In this document: in pieces, positions 26,828 through 36,712 of the stretch
Layout of the letters: each line of letters begins with the position of its first letter
Position numbering within the stretch: position 1 is the stretch's first letter
NCBI GenBank assembly: GCA_947624355.1
Contig: CANQKI010000001.1
Location: 1 to 64,000, forward strand
Length of the DNA stretch: 64,000 nucleotides
Origin: an uncultured Clostridia bacterium
GTDB lineage: Bacteria > Bacillota > Clostridia > Christensenellales > Aristaeellaceae
Direction of reading: 5' to 3'
Translations under genes and position numbers: made by a program
The notes under the pieces: model-generated
Database searches by the model: none
What the model saw: only the letters and a program-made list of their open reading frames with translations
Told to the model about the DNA's origin: nothing

Positions 26828-26857
26828 TTGACAAAATATGCCCGTTCATTCTATAAT
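26828..26857 (+). promoter_or_regulatory. Promoter of the ruvCAB operon
   Basis: Consensus TTGACA (26828-26833), 18-base spacer, consensus TATAAT (26852-26857). ruvC starts 31 bases downstream of the -10. I saw no LexA/SOS box of the usual CGAACnnnnGTTCG form. Confidence 0.85.
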
Positions 26858-26887
26858 AATGTTGAAATTATCAGGCGGAGGCGTCGT

Positions 26888-27382
26888 ATGCGCATTCTGG
26901 GGATCGATCCCGGGCTTGCCACCATGGGGTGGGGTATTCTGGATACCGACGGGCGCAAAAATGCGCTGGTGCAGTGCGGTGCGGTCATCACGCCCCCCGA
27001 TATGCCCATGCACGAGCGGCTGCACAAGATTTTTGTGGATGTGAGCGCCCTGTGCAATACCTACGCTCCCGACGAAATCGTATTTGAGGAACTGTTTTTT
27101 GCCAAGAACGTGACCACGGCACTAAGCGTTGGCGCCGCCCGGGGGTGCGCCCTGTGCGCCTGCTCGGAATATGGAAAACCCATGTATGAATATACGCCCA
27201 TGCAGATCAAGCAGGCAGTGACCGGCTATGGAAAGGCCGACAAGCACCAGGTGCAGCAGATGGTGAAAATGATGCTGAACCTGCCTGACATCATCCGGCC
27301 GGACGACGCCGCCGACGCTGTGGCTGCCGCACTGACCCATGCGGCCTCGGGCCGGATGAAAACGCAATTCCTGATGAAATAA
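26888..27382 (+). CDS. ruvC: Holliday junction resolvase RuvC
   Basis: 164 residues. Dimeric endonuclease that cuts Holliday junctions. RNase H-like fold with the acidic set visible: D7 in GIDPG, Glu in VFEELFF, and the two C-terminal Asp in RPDDAADA. Start ATG 26888 after GGCGGAGG. First gene of the ruvC-ruvA-ruvB operon. Confidence 0.96.
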   Translation: MRILGIDPGLATMGWGILDTDGRKNALVQCGAVITPPDMPMHERLHKIFVDVSALCNTYAPDEIVFEELFFAKNVTTALSVGAARGCALCACSEYGKPMYEYTPMQIKQAVTGYGKADKHQVQQMVKMMLNLPDIIRPDDAADAVAAALTHAASGRMKTQFLMK

Positions 27383-27393
27383 GAGGGATTACA

Positions 27394-27996
27394 ATGTATG
27401 CATATTTAAAAGGCGTCGTGGCTGACAAGGGCCAGAACGAATTGGTGCTGGACGTGAACGGAGTAGGCTATCTGCTTTCCGTCAGCATGAACACCCTTCA
27501 GGAAACGCCGCCGCAGGGTGAAACCATGAAGGTGTACACCTATCTTTCCGTCCGGGAGGATGCCATGGAGCTTTTCGGCTTTGCCACCCGGGAAGAACGC
27601 TCCATGTATCTGAAACTGCTGTCCGTCAGCGGCATCGGGCCCAAGCTGGCCCTGGCGATTTTAAGCGCCATGCCCCTGCGGGATCTTACGTTGGCCATCG
27701 TAACCGGCGACGCGACCGCCCTTTCCCGGGCCCCCGGCGTCGGTAAAAAGACGGCCCAGCGGCTGGCGCTTGAACTCAAGGAAAAGGTGTCGCAAAGCGA
27801 CCTGGAATCGGCTCCAACGCCGTCCGGCGCTGTTTTCCCCATTCAGGAGGATGCCGCCGTGGAAGCCCTGGCGGCCCTGCAGGCCCTGGGCTATACGCCG
27901 GCCGAGGCCGCCCGGGCCATCGGCCAGGTACGCGGGCAGAGCGATTCTGCCAACGAACTGGTGCGGCTGGCCCTTCGGGGCATGGCAGGCATGTGA
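27394..27996 (+). CDS. ruvA: Holliday junction branch migration protein RuvA
   Basis: 200 residues. Tetrameric junction-binding protein that recruits RuvB. N-terminal OB domain (1-65), helix-hairpin-helix pairs around SVSGIGPKLALAIL and APGVGKKTAQRLALELK, an acidic pin region, a flexible linker, and C-terminal domain III (EALAALQALGYTPAEAARAI) that binds RuvB. Eleven bases after ruvC. Confidence 0.97.
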   Translation: MYAYLKGVVADKGQNELVLDVNGVGYLLSVSMNTLQETPPQGETMKVYTYLSVREDAMELFGFATREERSMYLKLLSVSGIGPKLALAILSAMPLRDLTLAIVTGDATALSRAPGVGKKTAQRLALELKEKVSQSDLESAPTPSGAVFPIQEDAAVEALAALQALGYTPAEAARAIGQVRGQSDSANELVRLALRGMAGM

Positions 27997-28029
27997 TGAT
28001 AGGGTAAGAATACGGGAGGCACATTGATA

Positions 28030-29079
28030 ATGGATGATCGGTTGGTTATGGCGGGAATGCGGCAGGAGGACGCCGATATTGAGGCTTCTCTGCGACCCCA
28101 TCACCTGCGGGAATATATCGGCCAGAACAAAGTAAAGAACAGCCTGAGCATTTATATCAACGCGGCGCTCAAGCGCCACGATGCGCTGGATCATATGCTG
28201 CTCTACGGCCCGCCGGGCCTTGGCAAAACCACCCTGGCCTGCATTGTGGCCGCCGAAATGGGGCAGAACATTCGGGTCACGTCGGGTCCTGCCATCGAAC
28301 GTCCCGGCGACCTTGCCTCCATCCTGACCAATCTGAATGCGGGGGATGTGCTCTTTATCGACGAAATCCACCGCCTGTCCCGGGCTGTTGAGGAGGTTCT
28401 CTACCCCGCTATGGAGGATTACGCCCTGGACATTATGATCGGCAAGGGCCCTACTGCCCGTTCCATGCGCCTGGACCTTCCCAAATTTACTTTGATCGGC
28501 GCCACCACCCGGGCGGGCCGCCTGTCCGCGCCGCTCCGGGATCGGTTTGGCATTGTGTTCAGGCTTGAGATTTATACGCCGGAGGAGCTCGCCCGGATCG
28601 TGGCCCGTTCCGCCGGGATTCTGGGAATGCCTTATGATGAAGACGGTATTCTAGAAATCGCCCGACGCAGCCGGGGCACGCCCCGCATTGCCAACCGTCT
28701 GCTCAAGCGCGTCCGGGACTTTGCCCAGGTGCGCAGCGACGGGCATATCACCGCGGAGGTAGCCCGCGACAGCCTGAACATGCAGGATGTGGATGATTTG
28801 GGCCTTGACCGGGTAGACCGCGCCGTGCTGACCGCCATGATCGATAAATTCGGCGGCGGGCCCGTGGGGCTGGATACCCTGGCCGCCGTCACGGGCGAGG
28901 ACGCCGTAACCATTGAAGATGTGTACGAGCCTTACCTCATGCAGCTGGGCTTTCTCATGCGCACGCCCCGGGGCCGTGTCTGCACCCCTGCGGCCTATGA
29001 ACACCTGGGCAAAACGCCGCCCCCACCCAAGCCGGACGCCCCTGCTTCCGACAATGAACAAATGCAGTTTTTTGACTGA
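28030..29079 (+). CDS. ruvB: Holliday junction DNA helicase RuvB
   Basis: About 349 residues. AAA+ motor of the RuvAB branch-migration complex. Walker [13 protein letters not shown], Walker [10 protein letters not shown], sensor 1 GATTRAG, arginine finger region SAPLRDRFG, and a C-terminal winged helix. ATG 28030 lies ten bases after GGGAGG; an in-frame TTG at 28024 is four bases from it and would add two residues. Confidence 0.97.
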   Translation: MDDRLVMAGMRQEDADIEASLRPHHLREYIGQNKVKNSLSIYINAALKRHDALDHMLLYGPPGLGKTTLACIVAAEMGQNIRVTSGPAIERPGDLASILTNLNAGDVLFIDEIHRLSRAVEEVLYPAMEDYALDIMIGKGPTARSMRLDLPKFTLIGATTRAGRLSAPLRDRFGIVFRLEIYTPEELARIVARSAGILGMPYDEDGILEIARRSRGTPRIANRLLKRVRDFAQVRSDGHITAEVARDSLNMQDVDDLGLDRVDRAVLTAMIDKFGGGPVGLDTLAAVTGEDAVTIEDVYEPYLMQLGFLMRTPRGRVCTPAAYEHLGKTPPPPKPDAPASDNEQMQFFD

Positions 29080-29096
29080 TTTCCGGAGGCAGCCAT

Positions 29097-29585
29097 ATGC
29101 GGATTCGCCCCGCCTCGTTCAATGATCTTTCTGAATTTGCCCGCATTTACGACGCCGCCAAGGCGTACATGCGGGCGTCCGGAAATCCCAATCAATGGGC
29201 CACAGCTTATCCGAATCCCGAAACCCTGAAGAAGGATATTGCCGCCAGGCAGCTTTACGCCATGGAGGAAAACGAAAAGGTGCACGGCGTGTTCGCCCTG
29301 ATTCCGGGTCCGGAGCCCTCCTATGCCGTTATTGATGGTGCCTGGCCCAATGATCTGCCTTATGTCACCATTCACCGCATCGCGTCCGACGGCCGGATAC
29401 ACGGCGTGTTTGCCGCCTGTGCCGATTTTGCCAAAGCGCGATACCGGGCCGTACGCATCGACACCCATGCGGACAACAAAACCATGCAGCATTTAGCCGA
29501 TAAAAACGGTTTTGTCCGCTGCGGCATTGTGCAGTTGAAACGCGGCGGAGCAAGAATCGCCTATCAGTGGACAAAGGAAGAATGA
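29097..29585 (+). CDS. GNAT family N-acetyltransferase
   Basis: 162 residues. GCN5-like fold: N-terminal [20 protein letters not shown], a central [12 protein letters not shown] strand that leads into the acetyl-CoA site (with the usual Gly-rich loop poorly conserved), and the C-terminal [16 protein letters not shown]. Substrate unknown. It is inserted between ruvB and queA with short spacers, so it is transcribed with them. Confidence 0.85.
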   Translation: MRIRPASFNDLSEFARIYDAAKAYMRASGNPNQWATAYPNPETLKKDIAARQLYAMEENEKVHGVFALIPGPEPSYAVIDGAWPNDLPYVTIHRIASDGRIHGVFAACADFAKARYRAVRIDTHADNKTMQHLADKNGFVRCGIVQLKRGGARIAYQWTKEE

Positions 29586-29592
29586 CAGCCTT

Positions 29593-30618
29593 ATGAAAAC
29601 ATCGGATTTTTATTATGACCTGCCGGAGCGACTCATTGCCCAAACCCCTATGGAACCCCGGGACGCTGCCCGCATGATGGTGATTCACCGGGATACCGGT
29701 CTGCGGGAAGACAGAATTTTCCGGGATATTATCGATTACCTGAATCCCGGCGACGTAATGGTGATCAACCAGACGAAGGTCATCCCCGCCCGTTTGCTGG
29801 GTGAAAAAGAGGATACAAAGGTCCCTGTTGAAATCCTGCTGCTCAAGCGGGTTGACAAGGATCACTGGGAAACGCTGGTGCGCCCGGGCCGCCGGCTCAA
29901 AAAAGGTGTGACGGTTTCTTTTGGTGACGGCGTTCTTCGCGCCAGGATCGGCGAAACTACTGACGCCGGCGGCCGCGTGGTGGAATTTCTGTACGAGGGC
30001 GTCTTTGAAGAATTGCTGGATCGTTTGGGTGAAATGCCCCTGCCCCCTTATATCCACGAAAAACTGGATGACCCCGACCAGTACCAGACCGTCTATGCCA
30101 AGCAATCCGGCAGCGCCGCCGCCCCCACTGCAGGGCTGCATTTCACCCCCGAACTGCTGGAACGGGTGCGGCAGAAGGGCGTTCACATTGTGCCGGTGCT
30201 ATTGCATGTGGGCCTCGGCACCTTCCGCCCCGTCAAGGTGGAGGATGTGAGCCAGCACCAGATGCATTCGGAATATTATGAGGTTACACCCGAAGCAGCA
30301 GACGCAATCAACTCAGCCCGGCAGAAGGGCGGCCGTATTGTCTGCATCGGCACCACTTCCGTGCGTACCCTGGAAACAGTGGCGGACGAAAACGGCGTCA
30401 TCCACCCCGGCATGGGCGAAACCAGCATCTTCATTACGCCCGGCGTCCGCCTCAAGGCCACCGACGTGCTGCTTACCAATTTCCATCTGCCGGAAAGCAC
30501 CCTGCTCATGTTGATTTCCGCCATGATGGGCCGGGAAGAGGCCCTGGATGCTTATCGGGAGGCCGTGGAAAAGGAGTACCGGTTCTTTTCCTTCGGGGAC
30601 TGCATGCTGATTTTGTAA
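29593..30618 (+). CDS. queA: tRNA preQ1-34 S-adenosylmethionine ribosyltransferase-isomerase QueA
   Basis: 341 residues. Converts preQ1 in tRNA to epoxyqueuosine using the ribosyl moiety of SAM. Signature regions: [14 protein letters not shown] at the N-terminus, [33 protein letters not shown] and [13 protein letters not shown]. The ruvB-queA neighbourhood is common in Firmicutes. No tgt follows; the operon ends here and the next gene is on the other strand. Confidence 0.97.
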   Translation: MKTSDFYYDLPERLIAQTPMEPRDAARMMVIHRDTGLREDRIFRDIIDYLNPGDVMVINQTKVIPARLLGEKEDTKVPVEILLLKRVDKDHWETLVRPGRRLKKGVTVSFGDGVLRARIGETTDAGGRVVEFLYEGVFEELLDRLGEMPLPPYIHEKLDDPDQYQTVYAKQSGSAAAPTAGLHFTPELLERVRQKGVHIVPVLLHVGLGTFRPVKVEDVSQHQMHSEYYEVTPEAADAINSARQKGGRIVCIGTTSVRTLETVADENGVIHPGMGETSIFITPGVRLKATDVLLTNFHLPESTLLMLISAMMGREEALDAYREAVEKEYRFFSFGDCMLIL

Positions 30619-30701
30619 AAAACGCTGTAAAATCCGCTGCCAACGGATAAACGGCGCGGTGTCAATACCAATATTTTGATATTTTTCCGGGTTTCAATGA
30701 G

Positions 30702-31151
30702 TCATAAAGATTTCAGAAAAATATATACTTCATTTCCTTTTCTGTTGACGTACCCATACCCATCCGTTTCAAAGCCCAGGCTTTTGTGCAGGGCAATGCT
30801 TGCGTGATTGTCGGCTTGCACCTGTTGCAACGCAATTCTGTATCCCTTGCCCTTGGCAATATCCAGCGCAATGCGCATGGCTTCCGCGCCAAATCCGCGG
30901 CGACGGAAAACCGGAAAAATTTCCGGGCCAACGGAAATCACGCTGTCAGAAAGCTGATACAAAGAAATCATACCGACAATTTGATTGCCGTCAATGACGG
31001 CAAACATTTCATAATACTTTCCATGAAAAATAAGCCTATTCCAATTACAGATTGTGTCCCGAATCTCTTCGACAGACGTGCAGATGTTTCCGTTTTCCAG
31101 CAAAACTGCGGCGTCCGATTCCCGAAAGTGCCTTAAGGATACCATCTTCAT
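30702..31151 (-). CDS. GNAT family N-acetyltransferase
   Basis: 149 residues. RimJ/RimL-like GNAT: SLRHFRESDAAVLLEN at the N-terminus, the acetyl-CoA loop FRRRGFGAEAMRIAL (about 83-97), and ASIALHKSLGFETDG near the C-terminus. Target unknown. ATG 31151 overlaps the alr stop as ATGA, so it is the last gene of the opp-alr operon. Confidence 0.9.
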   Translation of the reverse strand: MKMVSLRHFRESDAAVLLENGNICTSVEEIRDTICNWNRLIFHGKYYEMFAVIDGNQIVGMISLYQLSDSVISVGPEIFPVFRRRGFGAEAMRIALDIAKGKGYRIALQQVQADNHASIALHKSLGFETDGYGYVNRKGNEVYIFLKSL

Positions 31152-32281
31152 TCTTCCATTTCTGCAGTAATAGCGGCGATTTTTCCCTGTCGCAGGTAAA
31201 TGCGCGGAACCCTGCGCCCGATCATGGCCAGGGATTCGTTGCGGTTGAGGTTTCCCAGCGCCGCGTATTCACGAAGGGAAATGCCGCCGCCAAGCAGTGT
31301 AGCCGTATCCCCCGGTTTTACTCCCGGAATATCCGTCACATCCACCATCATCTGATCCATGCAGACCAGGCCCAGCACCGGAGCCTTTTGCCCGTGAATC
31401 ATTACATAGCCCTTTTTTGAAAGCGCTCTGGAATACCCATCCACGTATCCCGCCGCCAGCGTGGCGACAAGCGTATCCCGTTCCAGCGGCGTATCGTCAT
31501 ACCCCACGCCCTCGCCCTTTGCCGCGACGGCGACCCGGGTCACCCGCGCCTTCAGCGCGGCGACGGCCCTGCCTTCGTCATACCGTTCCCAGGAGACCGG
31601 CACGTTGCCGTACAGAAATGCTCCCACCCGCACAGCGTCCAATTGCCACTCGGGGTAGCGGGTCAGGCCGATAGAATCGAGAAGATGCAGCATTTGCGGC
31701 CGGGCTCCGGCATTTTTTAGTTGCTTAACAGCGTCCATAAACAGCGTGAACTGCGCCTTGCTCTGCTCCCGGGAACGCAGGGCAAGATGGCTGTATATTC
31801 CTTCAATGAAAAAGCCGGGCAAGCCGATCATCGGCAGCGCTTCTTCCGCGCTGCAAAAACCCAGGCGGTGCAAACCGGTATCCAGCTTGATATGTACTTT
31901 TGCCGGTTTTCCGCACGCCTCCGCCGCCTTTGACACCGCCCTGCCTTCTTCCACCGTATTGACCGTTACGGAAATATCCTCTGCAATCAGGCGGCCCAGA
32001 TAGGCGCTTTCCGCAGCGCCCATCACCAGAATATGCGCATCCGGCAGTGCCCGGCGCACAGCCAGCGCCTCCTCCGCGGTGGCCGTTGCAAACCAATCGG
32101 CCCCCGCTTCATAAAGCGTTTTTACAGTGCGTGAAAGGCCAAGCCCATAGGCATTAGCCTTTACGACGCAGATGAACGCCGTTTCCGGCTTGCACAAAGA
32201 CTTTGCCAGCCGATAATTGTAAATCAGCGCGTCCTCGTCCACTTCCAGCCATACCCGGGACATGGCGCGGTCAGTTTCCAT
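31148..32281 (-). CDS. alr: Alanine racemase
   Basis: 377 residues. PLP enzyme making D-alanine for peptidoglycan. PLP lysine K41 in [10 protein letters not shown], the second catalytic Tyr in [21 protein letters not shown], and [14 protein letters not shown] 32281 is preferred to 32263 because GGAGG lies seven bases upstream; it overlaps the oppF stop by 11 bases. Being encoded with a peptide importer suggests a link to use of peptides or cell-wall fragments. Confidence 0.95.
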   Translation of the reverse strand: METDRAMSRVWLEVDEDALIYNYRLAKSLCKPETAFICVVKANAYGLGLSRTVKTLYEAGADWFATATAEEALAVRRALPDAHILVMGAAESAYLGRLIAEDISVTVNTVEEGRAVSKAAEACGKPAKVHIKLDTGLHRLGFCSAEEALPMIGLPGFFIEGIYSHLALRSREQSKAQFTLFMDAVKQLKNAGARPQMLHLLDSIGLTRYPEWQLDAVRVGAFLYGNVPVSWERYDEGRAVAALKARVTRVAVAAKGEGVGYDDTPLERDTLVATLAAGYVDGYSRALSKKGYVMIHGQKAPVLGLVCMDQMMVDVTDIPGVKPGDTATLLGGGISLREYAALGNLNRNESLAMIGRRVPRIYLRQGKIAAITAEMEE

Positions 32282-33224
32282 CGCTGTCCTCCGAAAGCAG
32301 CGCCCTGTATGCCGCCAATTCTTTCTGATTGCCAAGAATCATGTGTCCCGGCTCGATTTCAACCCAGACGGGCTGATCCACGCTGTAATCATGCACACTT
32401 TCATCGTAAATAACGGGCGGCCCCTCCTGCCGTTCATCCGGCGAGGGAACAGGCACGGCGGAGAGAAGGGCCTTCGTGTACGGATGCAGCGGATGGTGGA
32501 ACAGCGTTTCCGTTTCAGCCAGCTCCACCAGACGGCCTTTGTGAATCACGGCAATCCGGTCGCAAATGAACCGCATGACGGAAAGATCGTGGGAAATAAA
32601 CAGATAGGTAAAGCCCCGCTCCTTCTGCAGTTCTGCCAGCAGATTCAGCACCTGGGCACGGATGGACACATCCAAAGCGGAAATCGGCTCGTCCGCCACG
32701 ATGAACTCAGGCTGCATAACGAGCGCCCGGGCGATACCGATGCGCTGCCGCTGACCGCCCGAAAATTCATGGGGAAAGCGGCTGGCAAACTCGGGCAGCA
32801 GCCCCACGGCCATCAACGCCGCGTCTACCCGCTTCTTGCGTTCTTCCTTGCTCAGATGCTTTTCCACGTTATACAGGCCTTCGGATACAATGTAATCCAC
32901 CTTGGCCCGCTCGTTGAGGGAGGCCATAGGGTCCTGGAAAATCATCTGAATTTTCCGGGTCACTTCCCGATCCAGCTTTTTGCTGATTCTGCCATTGATT
33001 TTCTGCCCTTTAAAAAGGATTTCCCCCGCAGCGGCCTCATAGATCCGGATGATAGCCCGGCCGATGGTGGTTTTGCCCGACCCGGATTCGCCTACCAATC
33101 CAAAGGTTTCTCCCGGATAAATGTCAAAGCTGACCCCACGCACAGCGTAAAACGGATGCCGGCGGGGGCCGAACGCCACCTTCAGATCGCGCACGGAAAG
33201 CAGCGGTTCACGTTCCATCGTCAT
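32271..33224 (-). CDS. oppF: Oligopeptide ABC transporter ATP-binding protein OppF
   Basis: 317 residues. Walker [10 protein letters not shown], signature [15 protein letters not shown], Walker B FIVADEP, His switch ISHDLSVM, and the C-terminal oligopeptide/dipeptide extension ([20 protein letters not shown]) special to Opp/Dpp ATPases. Overlaps oppD by an ATGA. Confidence 0.95.
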   Translation of the reverse strand: MTMEREPLLSVRDLKVAFGPRRHPFYAVRGVSFDIYPGETFGLVGESGSGKTTIGRAIIRIYEAAAGEILFKGQKINGRISKKLDREVTRKIQMIFQDPMASLNERAKVDYIVSEGLYNVEKHLSKEERKKRVDAALMAVGLLPEFASRFPHEFSGGQRQRIGIARALVMQPEFIVADEPISALDVSIRAQVLNLLAELQKERGFTYLFISHDLSVMRFICDRIAVIHKGRLVELAETETLFHHPLHPYTKALLSAVPVPSPDERQEGPPVIYDESVHDYSVDQPVWVEIEPGHMILGNQKELAAYRALLSEDSDGN

Positions 33225-34258
33225 TTCAGCGCCCCCGCTTTCTTCAGTCGTTTCAGAATTTCCGGCGGTTCCACATGCGGCGCGCGGGGATCGAGCAGCC
33301 AGGTGCGGGCCTTATGGGTGGGCGATACGTCAAAGAAGGGCGGCCGCTCTTCAAAATCGATCTTCAGGGCGTGAGGATTCCGGGGAGCAAAGGCGTCGCC
33401 TTTGATTTCGGCGTAAAGATTGGGCGGCGTTCCCTTGATGGAAAACAGCGCCTCGCCCTTTGCCCCCAGCTGCGGCAAGGAGGAAAGCAGCGCCCAGGTA
33501 TACGGGTGTCGGGCGTCGTAAAACACTTCCCGGCTGGAGCCGATTTCCACAATATCTCCCGCATACATCACGGCTACACGGTCGGCCACGTTGGCCACCA
33601 CTCCCAGGTCATGGGTAATATAAACGGTGGTCAGGTTGTATTTGCGCACCAGATCGCGGATCAGGTGCAGAATCTGGGCCTGGATGGTTACGTCCAAGGC
33701 GGTGGTAGGCTCGTCGCAAATAAGGATTTTGGGGCTGCAGGCAATGGCGATAGCAATAACGACCCGCTGCCGCATGCCGCCGGAAAACTCATGGGGATAC
33801 TGTTTGGCCCGGGCCTCCGGATGCGCGATGCCCACATCGTTGAGAATTTCGATCATTTTCCGGTAAGCTTCGGGGCCCGTCACCTGCCTGTGCAGCTTCA
33901 GCGCCTCGGTTATCTGGGCGCCAATGGTTTTCAGGGGATTCAGGCTGGTCATGGGATCTTGCAGCACCATGGCGATTTCCCCGCCGCGGATGGTAAGCCA
34001 CTGCTTTTCGGTGGTAAATGCGGCGAGGTCCTGACCCTTGTAGTAGATATGGCCGCTTTCAATCCAACCGTTGAGGTCGTTGAGGCCCATAAAGGCCTTC
34101 GTCAGCACTGATTTTCCCGAACCGGACTCCCCCACGATCGCCAGCGTTTCGCCCTCGTACAGGTCCAGCGACACATCCCGGATCGCATGCAGCTGCTTGC
34201 CCCGCAGGGAGAACTTGATATTCAGGTTCTGAACGGACAGGATAGGGGTCTGATCCAT
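33221..34258 (-). CDS. oppD: Oligopeptide ABC transporter ATP-binding protein OppD
   Basis: 345 residues. Walker [11 protein letters not shown]-loop [12 protein letters not shown], signature [15 protein letters not shown], Walker [17 protein letters not shown], and a C-terminal oligopeptide extension ([17 protein letters not shown]). The extension lacks the Cys cluster seen in some OppD proteins that bind an iron-sulfur centre. ATG 34258 after GAGGAGGGAG. Confidence 0.95.
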   Translation of the reverse strand: MDQTPILSVQNLNIKFSLRGKQLHAIRDVSLDLYEGETLAIVGESGSGKSVLTKAFMGLNDLNGWIESGHIYYKGQDLAAFTTEKQWLTIRGGEIAMVLQDPMTSLNPLKTIGAQITEALKLHRQVTGPEAYRKMIEILNDVGIAHPEARAKQYPHEFSGGMRQRVVIAIAIACSPKILICDEPTTALDVTIQAQILHLIRDLVRKYNLTTVYITHDLGVVANVADRVAVMYAGDIVEIGSSREVFYDARHPYTWALLSSLPQLGAKGEALFSIKGTPPNLYAEIKGDAFAPRNPHALKIDFEERPPFFDVSPTHKARTWLLDPRAPHVEPPEILKRLKKAGALK

Positions 34259-34271
34259 CTGTTCTCCCTCC

Positions 34272-35633
34272 TCACGTATGGTTTTTGGGGTCGGCGGCGT
34301 CCGCAAAGGCATTGCCGATAATGTAGAACGAAATGGTGATAATGGAAAGCACAATGGTGGGGAACACCAATTGATAGCTGGCCGAAGTCGCAAGCAGCTT
34401 GCGGCCCACGTTAATCAGGTTTCCAAGCGACGGGATACTCACCGGCAATCCCAGGCCGATATAGGTAATGAACACCTCGCTGCCGATAGCTCCGGGAACG
34501 GACAGCGCCATACGCAGCGTAATCACCGATACCAGGTAAGGCAGCAGGTTCCGCATGATGATGCGGAAAGTGCCCGTGCCAAGGCACCTGGAAGCCAGGT
34601 TATAATCCCGGTCGCGGATGATGACGATCTGATTGCGCACGAACCGCGCCATGCCCACCCAGCCCGTCACGCTCATAGCCAGAATCAGCGTGCTCACACC
34701 GGGGCGCAGGATATAAGAAACCAGGATCAGTACAATGGTGGTGGGGATATTGTCAATCACGTTATACACTTCGGTCAGCAGCCTGTCCAGGGAACGAACA
34801 TAGCCCCACAATACGCCGATCAGAATACCGATGACAGCCTGAAAAACCGCCACCACCATGCCGATCATCAGGGACGTGCGGGTGCCGGACCAGACCATAG
34901 CCCATAGATCCTGTCCGGCGTTGTTTGTGCCGAAGAGGAAGGGACGCGTATCCGGAAGCAGCCGGATTTTTGCCGGTTCCTTCAGCACTGCCGTTCCGTC
35001 CTCCCGCATGGTCAGGGCACTTTTCTTCACAAACAGTTCGTCGCCCTTGTTTGTCAGATCGTTCGGTGAAGTAAAAAGCTTTACAGAGAAATTGGAACGC
35101 GCTTCGTAGGGCGTATTTTCGTAATCCTCCGGCAGCTTCAGCTTGGTGGTGAAATCATTCTTCACATAGCCCTGTTTCCCGTCATATTCGACGAAGCAGA
35201 ATTCGTCGCCGTATTCCAGCACGGTAAATTCCTTCCGGCTGGGAATGGTGGCCAGGGCGTTGCTGACGGCGGCCCATTCTTCATTTTCCCAGGGCGTCAC
35301 GGCGAGCACGGTGCCCGCCTCTGCTTCCGCAACCACGTTGGTGAACCCTGGCTGCACGTTCATCATCTGCATTTCGGTAATGGGATGATTGATCACCAGG
35401 TTGGCCTCGTACTGCCCGGGAAGATAGGGCTGGATAAAGGTAAACACCAGCAGCACAGCCAGAACCACGGTCAGCAGCATGGCGGTCTTGTTCTTCAGGA
35501 AGCAATGAAACGTGCTGCCCCAGTAGGAATAATCGGAATAGCCCGCCATTTCAGCAGCGGCACTGTCGTACTCGGCGAAGGAGAAGCCGCTGTTTTCAAG
35601 CGGAGCCACAATATGATCGCGGATTCCTTTCAT
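34272..35633 (-). CDS. oppC: Oligopeptide ABC transporter permease OppC with large extracytoplasmic insertion
   Basis: 453 residues, about 150 more than typical. A helix at about 52-70 is followed by roughly 160 residues before the standard segment FGTNNAGQDLWAMVWSGTRT (about 234-253), then five helices and the coupling EAA loop. The inserted stretch should be outside the membrane; residues 134-161 (TVLEYGDEFCFVEYDGKQGYV in two pieces) look like a bacterial SH3 half-domain, a fold usually tied to cell wall or peptide binding. Start ATG 35633 overlaps the oppB stop by one base. Confidence 0.92.
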   Translation of the reverse strand: MKGIRDHIVAPLENSGFSFAEYDSAAAEMAGYSDYSYWGSTFHCFLKNKTAMLLTVVLAVLLVFTFIQPYLPGQYEANLVINHPITEMQMMNVQPGFTNVVAEAEAGTVLAVTPWENEEWAAVSNALATIPSRKEFTVLEYGDEFCFVEYDGKQGYVKNDFTTKLKLPEDYENTPYEARSNFSVKLFTSPNDLTNKGDELFVKKSALTMREDGTAVLKEPAKIRLLPDTRPFLFGTNNAGQDLWAMVWSGTRTSLMIGMVVAVFQAVIGILIGVLWGYVRSLDRLLTEVYNVIDNIPTTIVLILVSYILRPGVSTLILAMSVTGWVGMARFVRNQIVIIRDRDYNLASRCLGTGTFRIIMRNLLPYLVSVITLRMALSVPGAIGSEVFITYIGLGLPVSIPSLGNLINVGRKLLATSASYQLVFPTIVLSIITISFYIIGNAFADAADPKNHT

Positions 35634-36574
35634 CAGCGGGCACCTTCCTTCTTCTGCAGGCTGATGCGCGGGTCAATGACCGCCATCAGCAGATCGCCCA
35701 GCAGCATGCCCACAATGCCGATGCAGGAATAAATCATCACAAGGGCCTGAACCATGGGATTGTCCTGGCGGCTGATTACGTCCACCAGCAGCCCGCCCAT
35801 TCCGGGAATGGAGTACAGGGACTCAATGTAAATGGAGCCGCTTACCGTGTAAAGCAGCGAGGTGGGGATATACTGAATCATGGGCACGAACGCATTGCGA
35901 AACACATGCCGCATGGTGATTTTTCTGCTGTCAACGCCCTTGGCCCGGGCCAGGCGCACATAATCCTTGTTGAGTTCATCCACCATGTATCGCCTCAGCC
36001 ACATGGCGTAATAGGCGATGTTGCCCAGGGACATGGAAAACACCGGCAGAATCCAGGAAACCGGATTCTTTTCATCAAACAGCATGCTGACGCCAAACAG
36101 CGTAGAGCCAAAGGACTGAATGTAGATATAATACACCGCCGCCGGAACGGCATTCACCAGCACGATGAACACCGTGCCGAATTTATCCCAGAATTTGTTT
36201 TTGGAACGTGCCATCGCGGCGCCCAGCGGAATGCCAAGTACCAGGGAAACCGCCATGGAAAGCAGGCCCATTTTGATGGAGATCGGCGCTTTGCGTACCA
36301 CAATATCGGCGATGGGCACCCCCGCGCTGTAACGGGCCGACGTGCCCAAATCGCCGTGAAAAAGATTGACGAAGAAATTTTTGAGCTGCACAAGAAGCGG
36401 ATCGTTCAGACCCATTTTCTGCAGCGTCGCCTGAATTACCGCGTCGTCCAGTTTGTCGATATTGTCAAAATATCCGTCAATGGGCATCTGGCGCACCATG
36501 ATGAACACGACGGTCAGAATAATCGCCAGGGTGAACAGCGATTGCCCGATTCGCTTGAGTAAATACTTCGCCAA
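35633..36574 (-). CDS. oppB: Oligopeptide ABC transporter permease OppB
   Basis: 313 residues, six helices. TTG start at 36574 gives the usual OppB N-terminus (M)AKYLLKRIGQS and lies about nine bases after AAAGGA; no ATG is in frame nearby. Typical features: VRQMPIDG, NPLLVQLKNFFVNLFHGDLG, and the C-terminal ISLQKKEGAR. With OppC it forms the membrane channel of the peptide importer. Confidence 0.93.
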   Translation of the reverse strand: MAKYLLKRIGQSLFTLAIILTVVFIMVRQMPIDGYFDNIDKLDDAVIQATLQKMGLNDPLLVQLKNFFVNLFHGDLGTSARYSAGVPIADIVVRKAPISIKMGLLSMAVSLVLGIPLGAAMARSKNKFWDKFGTVFIVLVNAVPAAVYYIYIQSFGSTLFGVSMLFDEKNPVSWILPVFSMSLGNIAYYAMWLRRYMVDELNKDYVRLARAKGVDSRKITMRHVFRNAFVPMIQYIPTSLLYTVSGSIYIESLYSIPGMGGLLVDVISRQDNPMVQALVMIYSCIGIVGMLLGDLLMAVIDPRISLQKKEGAR

Positions 36575-36670
36575 CTCGGTAACATCCTTTTTCCATTTGT
36601 TCGCCGCGGGAAAATGCATTCCCGCAGCGACGGCGTCACGTCCGGTTGCGCCAAAACATGACGCAAACGA

Positions 36671-36696
36671 TGCAAGAGCGCCGGAGCGCTCTTGCA
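36671..36696 (-). repeat. Perfect hairpin between oppA and oppB
   Basis: TGCAAGAGCGC / GCGCTCTTGCA, 11 pairs with a 4-base loop, in the 138-base gap after the oppA stop. No T-run follows on the minus strand. It probably stabilises the oppA message or reduces read-through, giving more binding protein than permease. Confidence 0.75.
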
Positions 36697-36712
36697 CCGT
36701 CAGCAAATTTCA

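Noticed and set aside
30632-30648. Possible terminator ATCCG/CGGAT between queA and the GNAT gene
   Set aside because: Only five pairs; T-rich tail is interrupted on the minus strand and absent on the plus strand.
32262-33374. A 370-codon plus-strand frame across oppF and the end of oppD
   Set aside because: Antisense to intact ATP-binding proteins; no start signal.
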